Shown: one piece after another, positions 1 to 8,122 of the stretch
Layout: each line of letters opens with the position of its first letter
Position numbering within the stretch: position 1 is the stretch's first letter
NCBI GenBank assembly: GCA_002796345.1
Contig: PCXC01000060.1
Location: 1 to 43,482, forward strand
Direction of reading: 5' to 3'
Source: Deltaproteobacteria bacterium CG11_big_fil_rev_8_21_14_0_20_42_23
Lineage (GTDB): Bacteria; UBA10199; 2-02-FULL-44-16
DNA length: 43,482 nucleotides
Made by a program: the position numbers and the translations under genes
Notes under the pieces: model-generated
Database searches by the model: none
Seen by the model: the letters and a program-made list of their open reading frames with translations, nothing else
What the model was told of the DNA's origin: nothing

Positions 1-89
1 CATTTTTTGAGGTTGATTTTTGTTGAGCCTCCGAAAAAACACACCGCTCAAGGTCCGCTATCTTGAAAAAATGGGTTTTTCAGGGGGAA

Positions 90-1430
90 CTAGTTATCAG
101 TGATAATGCCATCTGCCTTGAAAAAATCGATTTGTCCTTTCAATGCCGAGGCAATAACTGTTCCTGCAGCTGGTTTTGAAGGATCGATTTGAAAACAGGC
201 AGCATCTTGAATGGCAATTGATTCTGGAGAACGCACTGGATGTGAAACAGCGCTTCCATCTTGAAACGATTTCCACTTTGCTTCAAAGGGAACACGCACT
301 CCATTGCTGTTTTGATAATAGCCTCTCTCTCCAACTCCCAAAAACTGCATCACATTTCCTTGCACCTCTCGAAAAGTACTTCCACCGGGAATCGTGTCGT
401 AATATGAAAGAGAAAGATTTGGGTCTAACTGGGGTAACTGCAAACTTCCTGCTGTTGCATAAGCTTCTGGCGCTGTTGGATCGCGCTTTACACAGTAGCG
501 ATCGAATTGAAATTGTTTTTGTCCTGGAAACACTTCAGAAAAAGTATAAAAACGAATGGGATAATTAAAAGGAACATCTCTTCCAGATCTTCCCGCACCT
601 CGCACCAACTGATCTTGCGTTACTGCGGTGCCCACTCTTCCCAGTTGTTCTTCCACCTCAAGCGCCCACTGATCAGGAGCTGCAAAGGTGCGGATACTTG
701 TTGTTGCTCGTTTTCGAGGATCATACTCATTGAGCATTTGGTCCCCATAAATAAGGGGAAGCACATATCCCTGAGCCAACAACGGAAGTTGCGGATAGAA
801 ATTGTTGATCATTTGAAGTGAGCTTACATCTTCCTCGCGAGGAAAATTTGCATATGAAAAAGAAATGCTATCTGCATAGCGTGAAATTTTTAGCCAATAC
901 GAAAACGGCAAATGCTGATGACAATAGTCACTGCCGTCAAAACACATATTTTTTAAAGAGAGGCGAAGAGTATATTCTGAAACGGGTCTTGCTGCGGCAT
1001 GATATATATTTGCGGCTGGTGGTAAAACCTCTGGGGCTTCTTCATTGAAGTTATAGCTGCTAAAGTTTCCGGGGGAGATTTCTCCATTGTTACTATAATT
1101 TTCAAACAAAGAAGAAATCGAAACTTTTGGCCTTCCTCCAGAAAAATCTCCTCCAAGTGCAGGTGGCGCAACAGGAACTAGCGCGGGCGGAAAAACTTCT
1201 CCCTCATTTTCATCGAGACCAAGATCCGCAGAAGAAGGCTCAACCCCACCACCATCAACGCGCCTCTCGTCTTCTGCAGGAGCAAGTGACGCTCCATTTT
1301 CAGGCTCAAGAGTTCCAAAAAGAGGATTGATGACATTCAGCTGAAACCAAGTGGGTTCTTGTGTGCCAACTTGCTGACTATGGCAGGCGCTGAGTAAAAA
1401 GATCGATAAAATGAGAAGGTTTTTTTTCAT
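90..1430 (-). CDS. Lipoprotein of unknown function (446 aa)
   Basis: The N-terminus has a short basic start, a hydrophobic stretch and the lipobox LLSAC with Cys16, so the product is very probably a lipoprotein exported by Sec and cut by signal peptidase II. Residues about 20-100 are Pro/Gly/Asp/Glu-rich and look like a flexible linker. The remainder is a mixed alpha/beta region with paired Cys residues (CFDGSDYCHQH, a later CVKRD and a CFQID) that could form disulfides in the periplasm. I recognise no family. It is a single gene facing left, with a well-formed promoter just upstream at 1454-1482. No stable terminator is obvious in the 89 bases downstream. Real gene: high confidence. Function: unknown. 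Confidence 0.8.
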   Translation of the reverse strand: MKKNLLILSIFLLSACHSQQVGTQEPTWFQLNVINPLFGTLEPENGASLAPAEDERRVDGGGVEPSSADLGLDENEGEVFPPALVPVAPPALGGDFSGGRPKVSISSLFENYSNNGEISPGNFSSYNFNEEAPEVLPPAANIYHAAARPVSEYTLRLSLKNMCFDGSDYCHQHLPFSYWLKISRYADSISFSYANFPREEDVSSLQMINNFYPQLPLLAQGYVLPLIYGDQMLNEYDPRKRATTSIRTFAAPDQWALEVEEQLGRVGTAVTQDQLVRGAGRSGRDVPFNYPIRFYTFSEVFPGQKQFQFDRYCVKRDPTAPEAYATAGSLQLPQLDPNLSLSYYDTIPGGSTFREVQGNVMQFLGVGERGYYQNSNGVRVPFEAKWKSFQDGSAVSHPVRSPESIAIQDAACFQIDPSKPAAGTVIASALKGQIDFFKADGIITDN

Positions 1431-1453
1431 GACCAGACCTTATAAGAGCAAAG

Positions 1454-1482
1454 AGTATACCAAAAATTCTGTTCCTTAACAA
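1454..1482 (-). promoter_or_regulatory. Sigma70-type promoter of the lipoprotein gene
   Basis: Read on the minus strand there is TTGTTA, a 17-base spacer, then TATACT, ending 23 bases before the ATG at 1430. Spacing and both hexamers fit a housekeeping promoter. Confidence 0.6.
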
Positions 1483-1702
1483 CCTTTCTTTTTTGTGGGG
1501 CCTAAAAAAAACTTTTACTTTTCAGCTTGTTAGATGAATTTCCCACCAACCCTTTCTTTTCTCCCCTTCCTCTTAACTCAAGAATAGGGCCAAAACACCC
1601 CATTTTCTTGACGTCATCCCTCCCGGGAACAGCCTAAGGCAACGCCCATATCCACAGCTTTTCCACAGATTATTCAACGCTTCTTTCCTTTGCCCTCAAA
1701 AA

Positions 1703-1730
1703 CAAAAAAGCCTGAATATGCATCAGGCTT
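1703..1730 (-). terminator. Rho-independent terminator of the small Cys-rich gene
   Basis: AAGCCTGA and TCAGGCTT form an 8-bp stem. On the minus strand the stem is followed by a T-rich run (TTTTTTGTTTTT), about 24 bases after the stop codon of the 48-aa gene. Confidence 0.75.
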
Positions 1731-1753
1731 TCTCGTTTCATTTTTGGTGTTTC

Positions 1754-1900
1754 TTATTCTTCGTCACACGGAAGACAAACGCCTTCTTCATCTACACCAC
1801 AAGCACAATCGTCACCTTGGTCTTCTGCTTTTACCTGTGATGCGACTACGCTCATTGCGAGAACGAAAAACAAAAACATCCCCAACATTTTCTTTGCCAT
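1754..1900 (-). CDS. Small secreted Cys-rich acidic peptide (48 aa)
   Basis: Translation begins MAKKMLGMFLFFVLAMSVVA and is followed by SQVKA, a convincing Sec signal peptide with probable cleavage after VKA. The mature part is only about 23 residues, strongly acidic, with four cysteines in a C-x-C...C-x2-C pattern (CAC, then CLPC). A GAGAGGGGG ribosome-binding site sits just before the ATG and a terminator follows, so it is an independent small transcription unit. The CxC/CxxC layout could bind a metal or form two disulfides; this is inference. I recognise no family. Confidence 0.7.
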   Translation of the reverse strand: MAKKMLGMFLFFVLAMSVVASQVKAEDQGDDCACGVDEEGVCLPCDEE

Positions 1901-2156
1901 ACTACACCCCCTCTCGTAGAAAACGTTCCCTTGGGAAACGCTTCAAAAACTGCAGCTGGCGAGCGGCAAGCTAGCGCAGAACAAAAAATCTTCCCACAAA
2001 AAAGTGTGAGCTAAAAAATTATTTTTCTTCTTCAGTTTTCCTCTTGACCAAATAAAGAAGAGGCGTAAGCTGACGCACAACTTGAAGCTACATTCTGTGG
2101 CTTCATATGCGAAGGCTTTCATGCTCTTCCCCTTCTCTTCTTAAACCTTTTACGAA

Positions 2157-3830
2157 ATGAGCAAGCTCATGCGCACGCGTCTTATTCCAAAACTTTTTAG
2201 CGTTTTTAAAGAAGGATATTCTTCTCAGCTTTTTTTTAAAGATCTTCTTGCCGGCGTTATTGTTGCTATCATTGCACTTCCGCTTTCCATTGCACTGGCC
2301 ATTGCTTCTGGTGCCAGACCCGAGCAAGGGCTTTACACCGCTATCATTGGCGGATTTTTGATTGCGTTTTTTGGCGGAAGCCGTGTGCAAATTGGCGGAC
2401 CCACCGGCGCCTTCATTGTTATTATCTACGGGATCATCACCAAATATGGTTATGATGGTTTAGCTGTCGCAACTCTTTTGTCTGGCGCCATGCTCATCTG
2501 CATGGGAGTGATTCGGCTTGGAAACGTAATTAAGTTTATTCCCTATCCTGTCACAATTGGTTTTACTTCGGGTATTGCGCTCATTATTTTTACTTCTCAA
2601 ATTAAAGATCTTTTCGGTTTGCAGGTTGCTGGAAATCTTCCTTCAGAATTTTGGCCAAAATGCGTAACTCTTTTTCAGCATTTTCAGACTCTTGATTTTT
2701 CTTCGGCTTTCATCGGCATCATGAGTTTAGTTATCTTGATTTTTTTTCCAAAAATCACAAAAAAAATTCCGGCTTCTCTCGTGGCTGTGTTCTTGGCACC
2801 GCTTGTTGTTCATTTTGCACACTTAGATATTGCAAGCATCACGTCTCGATTTGGAGAAATTCCAACTCACCTTCCCATGCCACATTTTCCTCACGTCACA
2901 TGGGAATTATGCAAGCAGCTTTTTCAACCTGCACTCAGCATTGCCCTTTTGGCCGGCATTGAATCTCTGCTTTCGGCGGTGATTGCCGATGGGATGACTG
3001 GCGGGAAACACAGGTCAAACATGGAGCTGGTGGCACAGGGCTTGGCAAATATCGGTTCAATTTTTTTCCAAGGTCTTCCAGCAACGGGTGCAATTGCACG
3101 AACGGCAACCAATATAAAAAATGGAGGGAAAACTCCTATTGCGGGCATTGTTCATTCCGTCACGCTTCTGGTCATCATGATGTGTTTTGGAAAATGGGCC
3201 GGGCTTATTCCCATGCCAGTTCTTGCCGCTATTTTGATGTTGGTGGCTTATCACATGAGTGAGTGGAGACTTTTTGTTAGCATTTTGAAAGCGCCAAAGT
3301 CTGATGTGCTTGTGCTGCTCAGCACTTTTTTCCTCACGGTTTTCGTGGACATCATCGTGGCTATTCAAGTGGGCGTAGTGCTTGCGGCGCTTCTCTTTAT
3401 GAAACATATGTCTGAAAATACAAAGGCAACTCATCTTACTGACGATGCAAACATAAATGAAAAAGAAAACTTCAAACAACTTCACAATATTCCGCAAGAG
3501 ATTGAAGTGTTCGAAGTGTATGGCCCTATGTTTTTTGGTGCGGTTTACCAGTTTAAAGAAACGCTAGATCGTATTCAGAAAAAACCAAAAGTATTGATTT
3601 TGCGCATGCGTCACATCATGACGTTAGATGCTAGTGCGCTTAAAGCCTTAGAGGACGTGACTCACAAAGCGAAGATAGATCAAACCACTTTTTTCCTCTC
3701 GGGAATTCACGGAAGAGTTCTTCACACTTTAAGAAAAAGTGGCATCGCGCAAAAAATTGGGGAGAAAAATATTTTCGATCATTTCGAAGATGCACTTTCA
3801 GCAGCTAAAGATTTAGTAACAAAAAAATAA
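2157..3830 (+). CDS. SulP family anion transporter with STAS domain (557 aa)
   Basis: This is an inner-membrane transporter of the SulP/SLC26 family, which moves sulfate, bicarbonate or other anions. Residues about 25-415 form the multi-helix core. The start of the core shows the family pattern DLLAGVIVAIIALPLSIALA, then GLYTAIIGGF and VQIGGPTGAF. Residues about 440-550 are a cytoplasmic STAS domain; its TLDASALKAL stretch lies where anti-sigma-factor antagonists carry the regulatory Ser. The length is normal for the family. The substrate cannot be read from sequence, and no carbonic anhydrase or sulfate-assimilation gene adjoins it. The downstream methyltransferase fragment begins in the same frame 25 bases after the stop, so the two may have been co-transcribed. 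Confidence 0.92.
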   Translation: MSKLMRTRLIPKLFSVFKEGYSSQLFFKDLLAGVIVAIIALPLSIALAIASGARPEQGLYTAIIGGFLIAFFGGSRVQIGGPTGAFIVIIYGIITKYGYDGLAVATLLSGAMLICMGVIRLGNVIKFIPYPVTIGFTSGIALIIFTSQIKDLFGLQVAGNLPSEFWPKCVTLFQHFQTLDFSSAFIGIMSLVILIFFPKITKKIPASLVAVFLAPLVVHFAHLDIASITSRFGEIPTHLPMPHFPHVTWELCKQLFQPALSIALLAGIESLLSAVIADGMTGGKHRSNMELVAQGLANIGSIFFQGLPATGAIARTATNIKNGGKTPIAGIVHSVTLLVIMMCFGKWAGLIPMPVLAAILMLVAYHMSEWRLFVSILKAPKSDVLVLLSTFFLTVFVDIIVAIQVGVVLAALLFMKHMSENTKATHLTDDANINEKENFKQLHNIPQEIEVFEVYGPMFFGAVYQFKETLDRIQKKPKVLILRMRHIMTLDASALKALEDVTHKAKIDQTTFFLSGIHGRVLHTLRKSGIAQKIGEKNIFDHFEDALSAAKDLVTKK

Positions 3831-3854
3831 CCCCCCGCTCACAAAGGAGCACAT

Positions 3855-3983
3855 ATACTTTTAGAAAAAATACCTGCTGCTAAAAAAACTGCTACGCCAC
3901 TTCAAAAACCTCAACGAACTTTGGGGCCTATTTCAGATTTAGAACGTCATCTTCCAAGAGAGTGGTGGAATAACTCTTTTTAA
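3855..3983 (+). pseudogene. Frameshifted 5' end of the methyltransferase/ATP-grasp gene
   Basis: An open stretch in frame with the sulP stop codon encodes a Lys/Pro-rich tail, then DLERHLPREWWNNSF and a stop. Continuing from 3974 in the frame of the downstream gene gives LFLIHLYLKTDGDVVENK. Together these look like one continuous N-terminus (W-W...L-Y-L-K-T-D-G-D) of a small class I methyltransferase, so one base seems lost near 3972-3974. A good ribosome-binding site (AAAGGAG, 3843-3849) is followed 5 bases later by ATA at 3855 rather than ATG. The start codon may therefore also be mutated, or the gene may start on ATA. Either real decay or sequencing error would explain it. Confidence 0.55.
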
Positions 3984-4054
3984 TTCACCTCTATCTCAAA
4001 ACCGATGGTGATGTAGTTGAGAATAAAGCAAATACCGTAAAAGAAGTTGATCTC

Positions 4055-5770
4055 TTGCTTCGGCATACAGGCATGGGGAAAGAAAATAAATTTCTCGATC
4101 TCTGCTGTGGCCAAGAAAGGCACTCGCTAGAGCTTACCAGCCGTGGGTTTAAGCACGTCACTGGAATTGATCGCTCAAAATATCTCATTAGACTTGCTCG
4201 AAAAAGGGCAAAGCAATGTGAAATCCGGCCAAGTTTTTCTGAGGGAGATGCAAGAAACATAAAACTTAAATCAGATACCATGGATTGTATTTATCTCATG
4301 GGAAATTCATTTGGATATTTTGAGCGTGAAGAAGATGATCTTGCAGTGCTGGGCGAAATTAAACGAGTTTTAAAAACCGAAGGAAAAATTTTTCTCGATC
4401 TTGTTGATGGAAAATGGATGCAAAATCATTTCGAACCTCGTTCTTGGGAATGGCTAGATCAAAATTATTTTGTCTGCAGAGAGCGTTCGCTCACAAGTGA
4501 CAAGCAACGTATCATTTCGCGGGAAATCATTACCCACGCTGAACTTGGCGTGATTGCTGATCAGTTTTATGCCGAACGACTTTATGATTTCGAACACATT
4601 AAAAAAACATTGGAGCACGTTGGATTTCAAAATGTGCAATATCACGGAAACATCTCAGCAGAATCTAGCAGAGGGCAAGATTTGGACATGATGGCAAACC
4701 GCCTTCACATTTCGGCGCATGTCATCAAGCAAAACATCCCCAAAAAAGCTCCGGATGCTCTGCAAAAAATCACGGTCTTGCTTGGTGATCCTCAACTTTC
4801 TGATAGCGTAAAACGTGATGGAAAGTTCAACGAAGAAGATCTTGCTACCATCGAAAGTTTAAAGGAACATTTAGAACAGCTCGAATCTTTTTCATTTGAG
4901 TATTTAAGCTCGCACAAACATTTCATTTCCGAACTCAGCAAAAATCCTCCATCGTTTGTCCTCAATCTTTGCGATGAAGGCTATCAAAACAAAGCCACTT
5001 CGGAACTTCACATTCCTGCACTGCTGGAAATGCTTGATATACCTTACACAGGCGCTGGCCCTGCTTGTTTGGGACTTTGTTACAACAAGGCTCTCATTCG
5101 GCATATTGCAAACGGGCTTGAAATTCCGGTGCCTCAAGAAACGTATTTTGATCCCAACGATCAAGCCGCAAACTTGCCTTCAATTTTTCCGGCGTTGCTC
5201 AAACCAAATTTGGGCGACTCTTCACTTGGCATCACCAAAGATGCCGTTGTGCACAATGCCATCGAGCTCATGAGTTATCTTGATTACTTGCGACAAACAT
5301 TTCCCGGAGTTCCGCTTCTCATTCAAGAATTTTTGGAGGGAACCGAATACAGTGTTGCCCTCATTGGAAACCCAGGAAAACTTGAAGCACTTCCTTTACT
5401 AGAAGTTGACTACAGCAAACTTCCTGCAAACCTTCCGAAAATTCTTTCGTATGAATCGAAGTGGCTCCCCGATTCTCCTTATTGGACCAACATTAGCCAC
5501 CACCAAGCAAAACTAGATGAAGAAACCGAGCGGCGTCTTATTGATGCCTCAGCTTTGCTCTTCGAACGACTTGAATGCAGAGATTACGCACGCTTCGATT
5601 TTAGAGCTGACAAAAACGGCGTGATTAAATTGCTAGAAGTAAATCCAAATCCAGGTTGGTGTTGGGACGGAAAACTCAATATCATGGCAGGTTTCAAAGG
5701 ATTGAAGTACAACGATTTACTCAACATGATTTTAAACGCAGCAAGAGAACGAATCAAAACTAAATCTTAA
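4055..5770 (+). CDS. Fused SAM methyltransferase / ATP-grasp D-Ala-D-Ala ligase-like protein
   Basis: Two domains are visible. Residues about 1-215 are a class I SAM-dependent methyltransferase: motif I FLDLCCGQERHSL, then the acidic residue in TGIDRS that would hold the SAM ribose, then GDARNI and FLDLVDG. Residues about 235-571 are an ATP-grasp ligase of the D-Ala-D-Ala ligase type: NLCDEGYQNKA, the substrate loop PYTGAG, ATP-binding LLKPNLGDSSLGI, and the Mg-binding end LLEVNPNPGWCWDGKLN. The open frame starts at TTG 4055, which cuts off the normal N-terminus; coding sequence in this frame extends back to about 3974, where a frameshift separates it from the fragment at 3855-3983. Tandem methyltransferase-ATP-grasp proteins suggest a modified peptide or dipeptide product, but the substrate is unknown. 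Whether this copy is functional depends on the 5' lesion. Confidence 0.75.
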   Translation: MLRHTGMGKENKFLDLCCGQERHSLELTSRGFKHVTGIDRSKYLIRLARKRAKQCEIRPSFSEGDARNIKLKSDTMDCIYLMGNSFGYFEREEDDLAVLGEIKRVLKTEGKIFLDLVDGKWMQNHFEPRSWEWLDQNYFVCRERSLTSDKQRIISREIITHAELGVIADQFYAERLYDFEHIKKTLEHVGFQNVQYHGNISAESSRGQDLDMMANRLHISAHVIKQNIPKKAPDALQKITVLLGDPQLSDSVKRDGKFNEEDLATIESLKEHLEQLESFSFEYLSSHKHFISELSKNPPSFVLNLCDEGYQNKATSELHIPALLEMLDIPYTGAGPACLGLCYNKALIRHIANGLEIPVPQETYFDPNDQAANLPSIFPALLKPNLGDSSLGITKDAVVHNAIELMSYLDYLRQTFPGVPLLIQEFLEGTEYSVALIGNPGKLEALPLLEVDYSKLPANLPKILSYESKWLPDSPYWTNISHHQAKLDEETERRLIDASALLFERLECRDYARFDFRADKNGVIKLLEVNPNPGWCWDGKLNIMAGFKGLKYNDLLNMILNAARERIKTKS

Positions 5771-5781
5771 CGAAGCGGTAC

Positions 5782-5963
5782 TGATTTTCAACTCGGGCGA
5801 AAAATTATCTTTTCCTTTGCGGAGCGGCCATTTGCAGCCTTCATATCTGCTACAGCCAGAAAAAAATATGGAGGCTGCAACGGCAGCATCTTCTGCGGCG
5901 CTTGAGCAGAAGATGCGAAGCGAGCAAAGGAAAAGATAATTTTTCGCCCTCAATTCAAAATCA
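5782..5963. repeat. Nested palindromic element between convergent genes
   Basis: Arms 5795-5820 and 5924-5949 are perfectly complementary over 26 bases. With a few mismatches they extend to 5782 and 5963. Inside are two further hairpins: 5832-5846 with 5866-5880 (14 of 15 paired) and 5888-5897 with 5907-5916 (10 of 10). The whole folds as a three-way structure on either strand. It fills almost the entire gap between the convergent ATP-grasp gene and fumC, so it may act as a bidirectional terminator or be a MITE/REP-like insertion. Confidence 0.7.
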
Positions 5964-5973
5964 ATTCCCAGAG

Positions 5974-7368
5974 TTACTCTTGAGGGGTCGTCATCCCACT
6001 CACATCAAGTAAGTGTTTCAACTCTGTTGCAGGTAAAACTTTTTCCGCAGTGGCAACTTGCCGAATTGTTTTTCCTTCTTTGTGCGCTTTTTTTGCAAGA
6101 GCAGCGGCTTTGTCGTAGCCAATGTGCGGCGCAAGTGGCGTTGCCAGCATCAAACTTTGCTCCACCAATTCTTCGCAACGCTTTCTATTTGCTTCTAAAC
6201 CAGCAATGCACTTTTTATCAAAAGCCTTCGCGGCATTGGCAAGCAACTGAATGCTTTCAAGAAGATTGCAGGCAATAAGAGGCATAAACACATTCAAGTC
6301 TAAACGACCAAGCGCAGAACCGTAAGTAATGGCAAGATCGTTGGCGATCACTTGCACGGCAACTTGCGTAACCACTTCAGGAATAACTGGGTTTACTTTT
6401 CCGGGCATAATGGAAGAACCAGGCTGTAAAGCTGGAAGCACAAGCTCGGCAAACCCTGCTCTGGGGCCACTTGCGAGCAGGCGGATATCATCTGCAATTT
6501 TGAGCAAGGCCGAAGCAACAAGTTTTAGCGCTCCACTTACTTCAACACAGGCATCTTTTGCACCTTGCGCTGCAAAATGATTTTCAGCTTCGCGCACTTC
6601 CAAACCAGTACGCTCTGCCAACACTTTGCACACTTTTTTCGAAAATTGCGGATGCGTATTAATACCGGTACCAACGGCAGTTCCACCAAGTGCAAGTTCA
6701 TACAAAGAAGGAAGTGCTTTTTCCAAGGCAAGTCTTCCATGTTTTACTTGAGCCGCAAACCCGCCTATTTCCTGGCCAAGCCGGATGGGGGTTGCATCCA
6801 TCAAATGCGTTCGACCTATTTTAATAATGTCATCAAACTCTTTTGCCTTTTTCTCTAAAGCTTTTTGCAAACCAGACAGAGCAGGAAGTAATTCAGATTT
6901 AATTTGTTTTGCTGCGGCTAAATGAATCACCGTTGGCATCGTGTCATTTGAAGACTGGCCCATGTTCACATGATCGTTTGGGTGTACAGGTTTTTTACTG
7001 CCTATTGCATTTCCACATTTCAGATTTGCAATATTCGCAATCACTTCATTCACATTCATGTTGGTTGAAGTTCCAGAGCCAGTTTGAAAAACATCGATTG
7101 GAAAATGTTCGTAATATTTTCCTTCGGCAACTTGCTTTGCTGCTTCTTGAATTTCGTGTGAAAGTTTTTTATCTAGTTTTCCCAATTGCTCATTTGCTTT
7201 TGCGCATGCAAATTTTAATTCAGCAAACATTTGAATGAATGTTTTTGGAAATGGTTTTTCACTTATCTGAAAATTTTCAACCGCCCGCGCTGTAGTAGCC
7301 CCATAGAGCGCATCAGCGGGGACTTTAAATTCGCCCATAGAATCAGCTTCAATACGTGTTTTTGTCAT
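5974..7368 (-). CDS. fumC: Class II fumarate hydratase
   Basis: This enzyme converts fumarate and L-malate in the TCA cycle, as an iron-independent cytoplasmic homotetramer. Fumarase/aspartase superfamily signatures are all present: TGSGTSTNMNVNEV (97-110), HPNDHVNMGQSSND (129-142), GRTHLMDATP with the catalytic His188, and the flexible active-site loop GSSIMPGKVNP (317-327). HPNDHVN and the C-terminal HIGYDKAAALAKKAHKEG favour fumarase over aspartase. The length of 464 aa is typical. A clear ribosome-binding site (AAGAGGAA) precedes the ATG. It is the last gene of a leftward run and lies 31 bases after the Spondin_N lipoprotein gene, so co-transcription is plausible though no functional link is evident. 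Confidence 0.95.
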   Translation of the reverse strand: MTKTRIEADSMGEFKVPADALYGATTARAVENFQISEKPFPKTFIQMFAELKFACAKANEQLGKLDKKLSHEIQEAAKQVAEGKYYEHFPIDVFQTGSGTSTNMNVNEVIANIANLKCGNAIGSKKPVHPNDHVNMGQSSNDTMPTVIHLAAAKQIKSELLPALSGLQKALEKKAKEFDDIIKIGRTHLMDATPIRLGQEIGGFAAQVKHGRLALEKALPSLYELALGGTAVGTGINTHPQFSKKVCKVLAERTGLEVREAENHFAAQGAKDACVEVSGALKLVASALLKIADDIRLLASGPRAGFAELVLPALQPGSSIMPGKVNPVIPEVVTQVAVQVIANDLAITYGSALGRLDLNVFMPLIACNLLESIQLLANAAKAFDKKCIAGLEANRKRCEELVEQSLMLATPLAPHIGYDKAAALAKKAHKEGKTIRQVATAEKVLPATELKHLLDVSGMTTPQE

Positions 7369-7399
7369 ATGTTCCTCTTTAAATTTTTCGACTTAGAAC

Positions 7400-8107
7400 C
7401 TACTGTTTTACAAATGTAAACGTCCCGAGTGGAGCAACGCTTCCTTCATTCAAAAATGGATCTCCCGTAATTTCTGCAATCTCCTCTGCTGGGGAAGTAT
7501 CATCATCTGCAGAAAGAAACGTAACACCGCTGTCTGTTCCAGAATCATAAGGTTCAAGTGAAACAGTTTTGCTTGCAACCCAACTATCATTCTCGCAAAG
7601 ATCGAGAGATTCTACACCAACGAACCAATCAGGACTTGGAGCAACCATCGAAACAAGAGTCACCAAATGATAGTCGCTTGTAATAGGAAAAGTGAAACTC
7701 GTTGAACCTGGAGACAGTGCTATAGCAGATCCCAAAAGAACACTTTCTGCGGTGCCCGCAGCTATAGCTGCGTTTATTTCGGCGGTTAAATCTGTAACAG
7801 AGCCTCTTTCGGCCATCGCTTCAATACCTTCCGAAGCAAGCTCTCCCTCTTTCCAAAAAGTCACGTCACTTTTGTGCGTGCCACCTATCAATCTCGAAAA
7901 ATGAGCATTGGCAGGAAAGTCAGTTGGGTGTGTATCTGCAGACCAGGTTGCATTGAAAGTTACTTCATATGTCGCAGTCGCTTCTGATGGAGTGCAAGAA
8001 ACAGTTGAATTCATACTCTCCGTTTCGGTTGAAACAGTGGAAGATGTTCCGCAAGAAAACAAAGTGGTGAGAAAAGCTAAAAAGAAAATGTATTTTATTT
8101 TTTTCAT
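7400..8107 (-). CDS. Spondin_N domain lipoprotein (235 aa)
   Basis: The N-terminus is a lipoprotein signal with LFSC, Cys19. From about residue 40 to the end the protein matches the layout of the F-spondin N-terminal domain: ATYEVTFNATWSADTHPTDF, AHFSRLIGGTHKSDVTFW, SEGIEAMAERG, then LVTLVSMVAPSPDWFVGVES, and near the end a PYDSGTDSG segment and a final APLGTFTF. In animals this fold is extracellular and binds lipid or glycosaminoglycan; bacterial versions are known but uncharacterised. The conserved SMVAPSPDWFVG and DSGTD stretches are the family's likely metal/ligand region. It sits between fumC and the homocysteine methyltransferase gene with short gaps. The role is unknown, probably at the outer membrane or cell surface. 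Confidence 0.85.
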   Translation of the reverse strand: MKKIKYIFFLAFLTTLFSCGTSSTVSTETESMNSTVSCTPSEATATYEVTFNATWSADTHPTDFPANAHFSRLIGGTHKSDVTFWKEGELASEGIEAMAERGSVTDLTAEINAAIAAGTAESVLLGSAIALSPGSTSFTFPITSDYHLVTLVSMVAPSPDWFVGVESLDLCENDSWVASKTVSLEPYDSGTDSGVTFLSADDDTSPAEEIAEITGDPFLNEGSVAPLGTFTFVKQ

Positions 8108-8122
8108 TTTGTTTTCCTCTTT

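Noticed and set aside
1620-1680. CCCATATCCACAGC/TTTTCCACAGATT as further DnaA boxes or an operator
   Set aside because: Only partial matches with no adjacent gene whose control they would explain.
1901-2156. Gap before the SulP gene
   Set aside because: Searched for a promoter, riboswitch or small gene; no convincing structure or hexamer pair was seen.
5974-7368. Reading fumC as aspartate ammonia-lyase
   Set aside because: The PGKVNPVIPE loop is shared by both, but HPNDHVN and the C-terminal HIGYDKAA region are those of class II fumarase.
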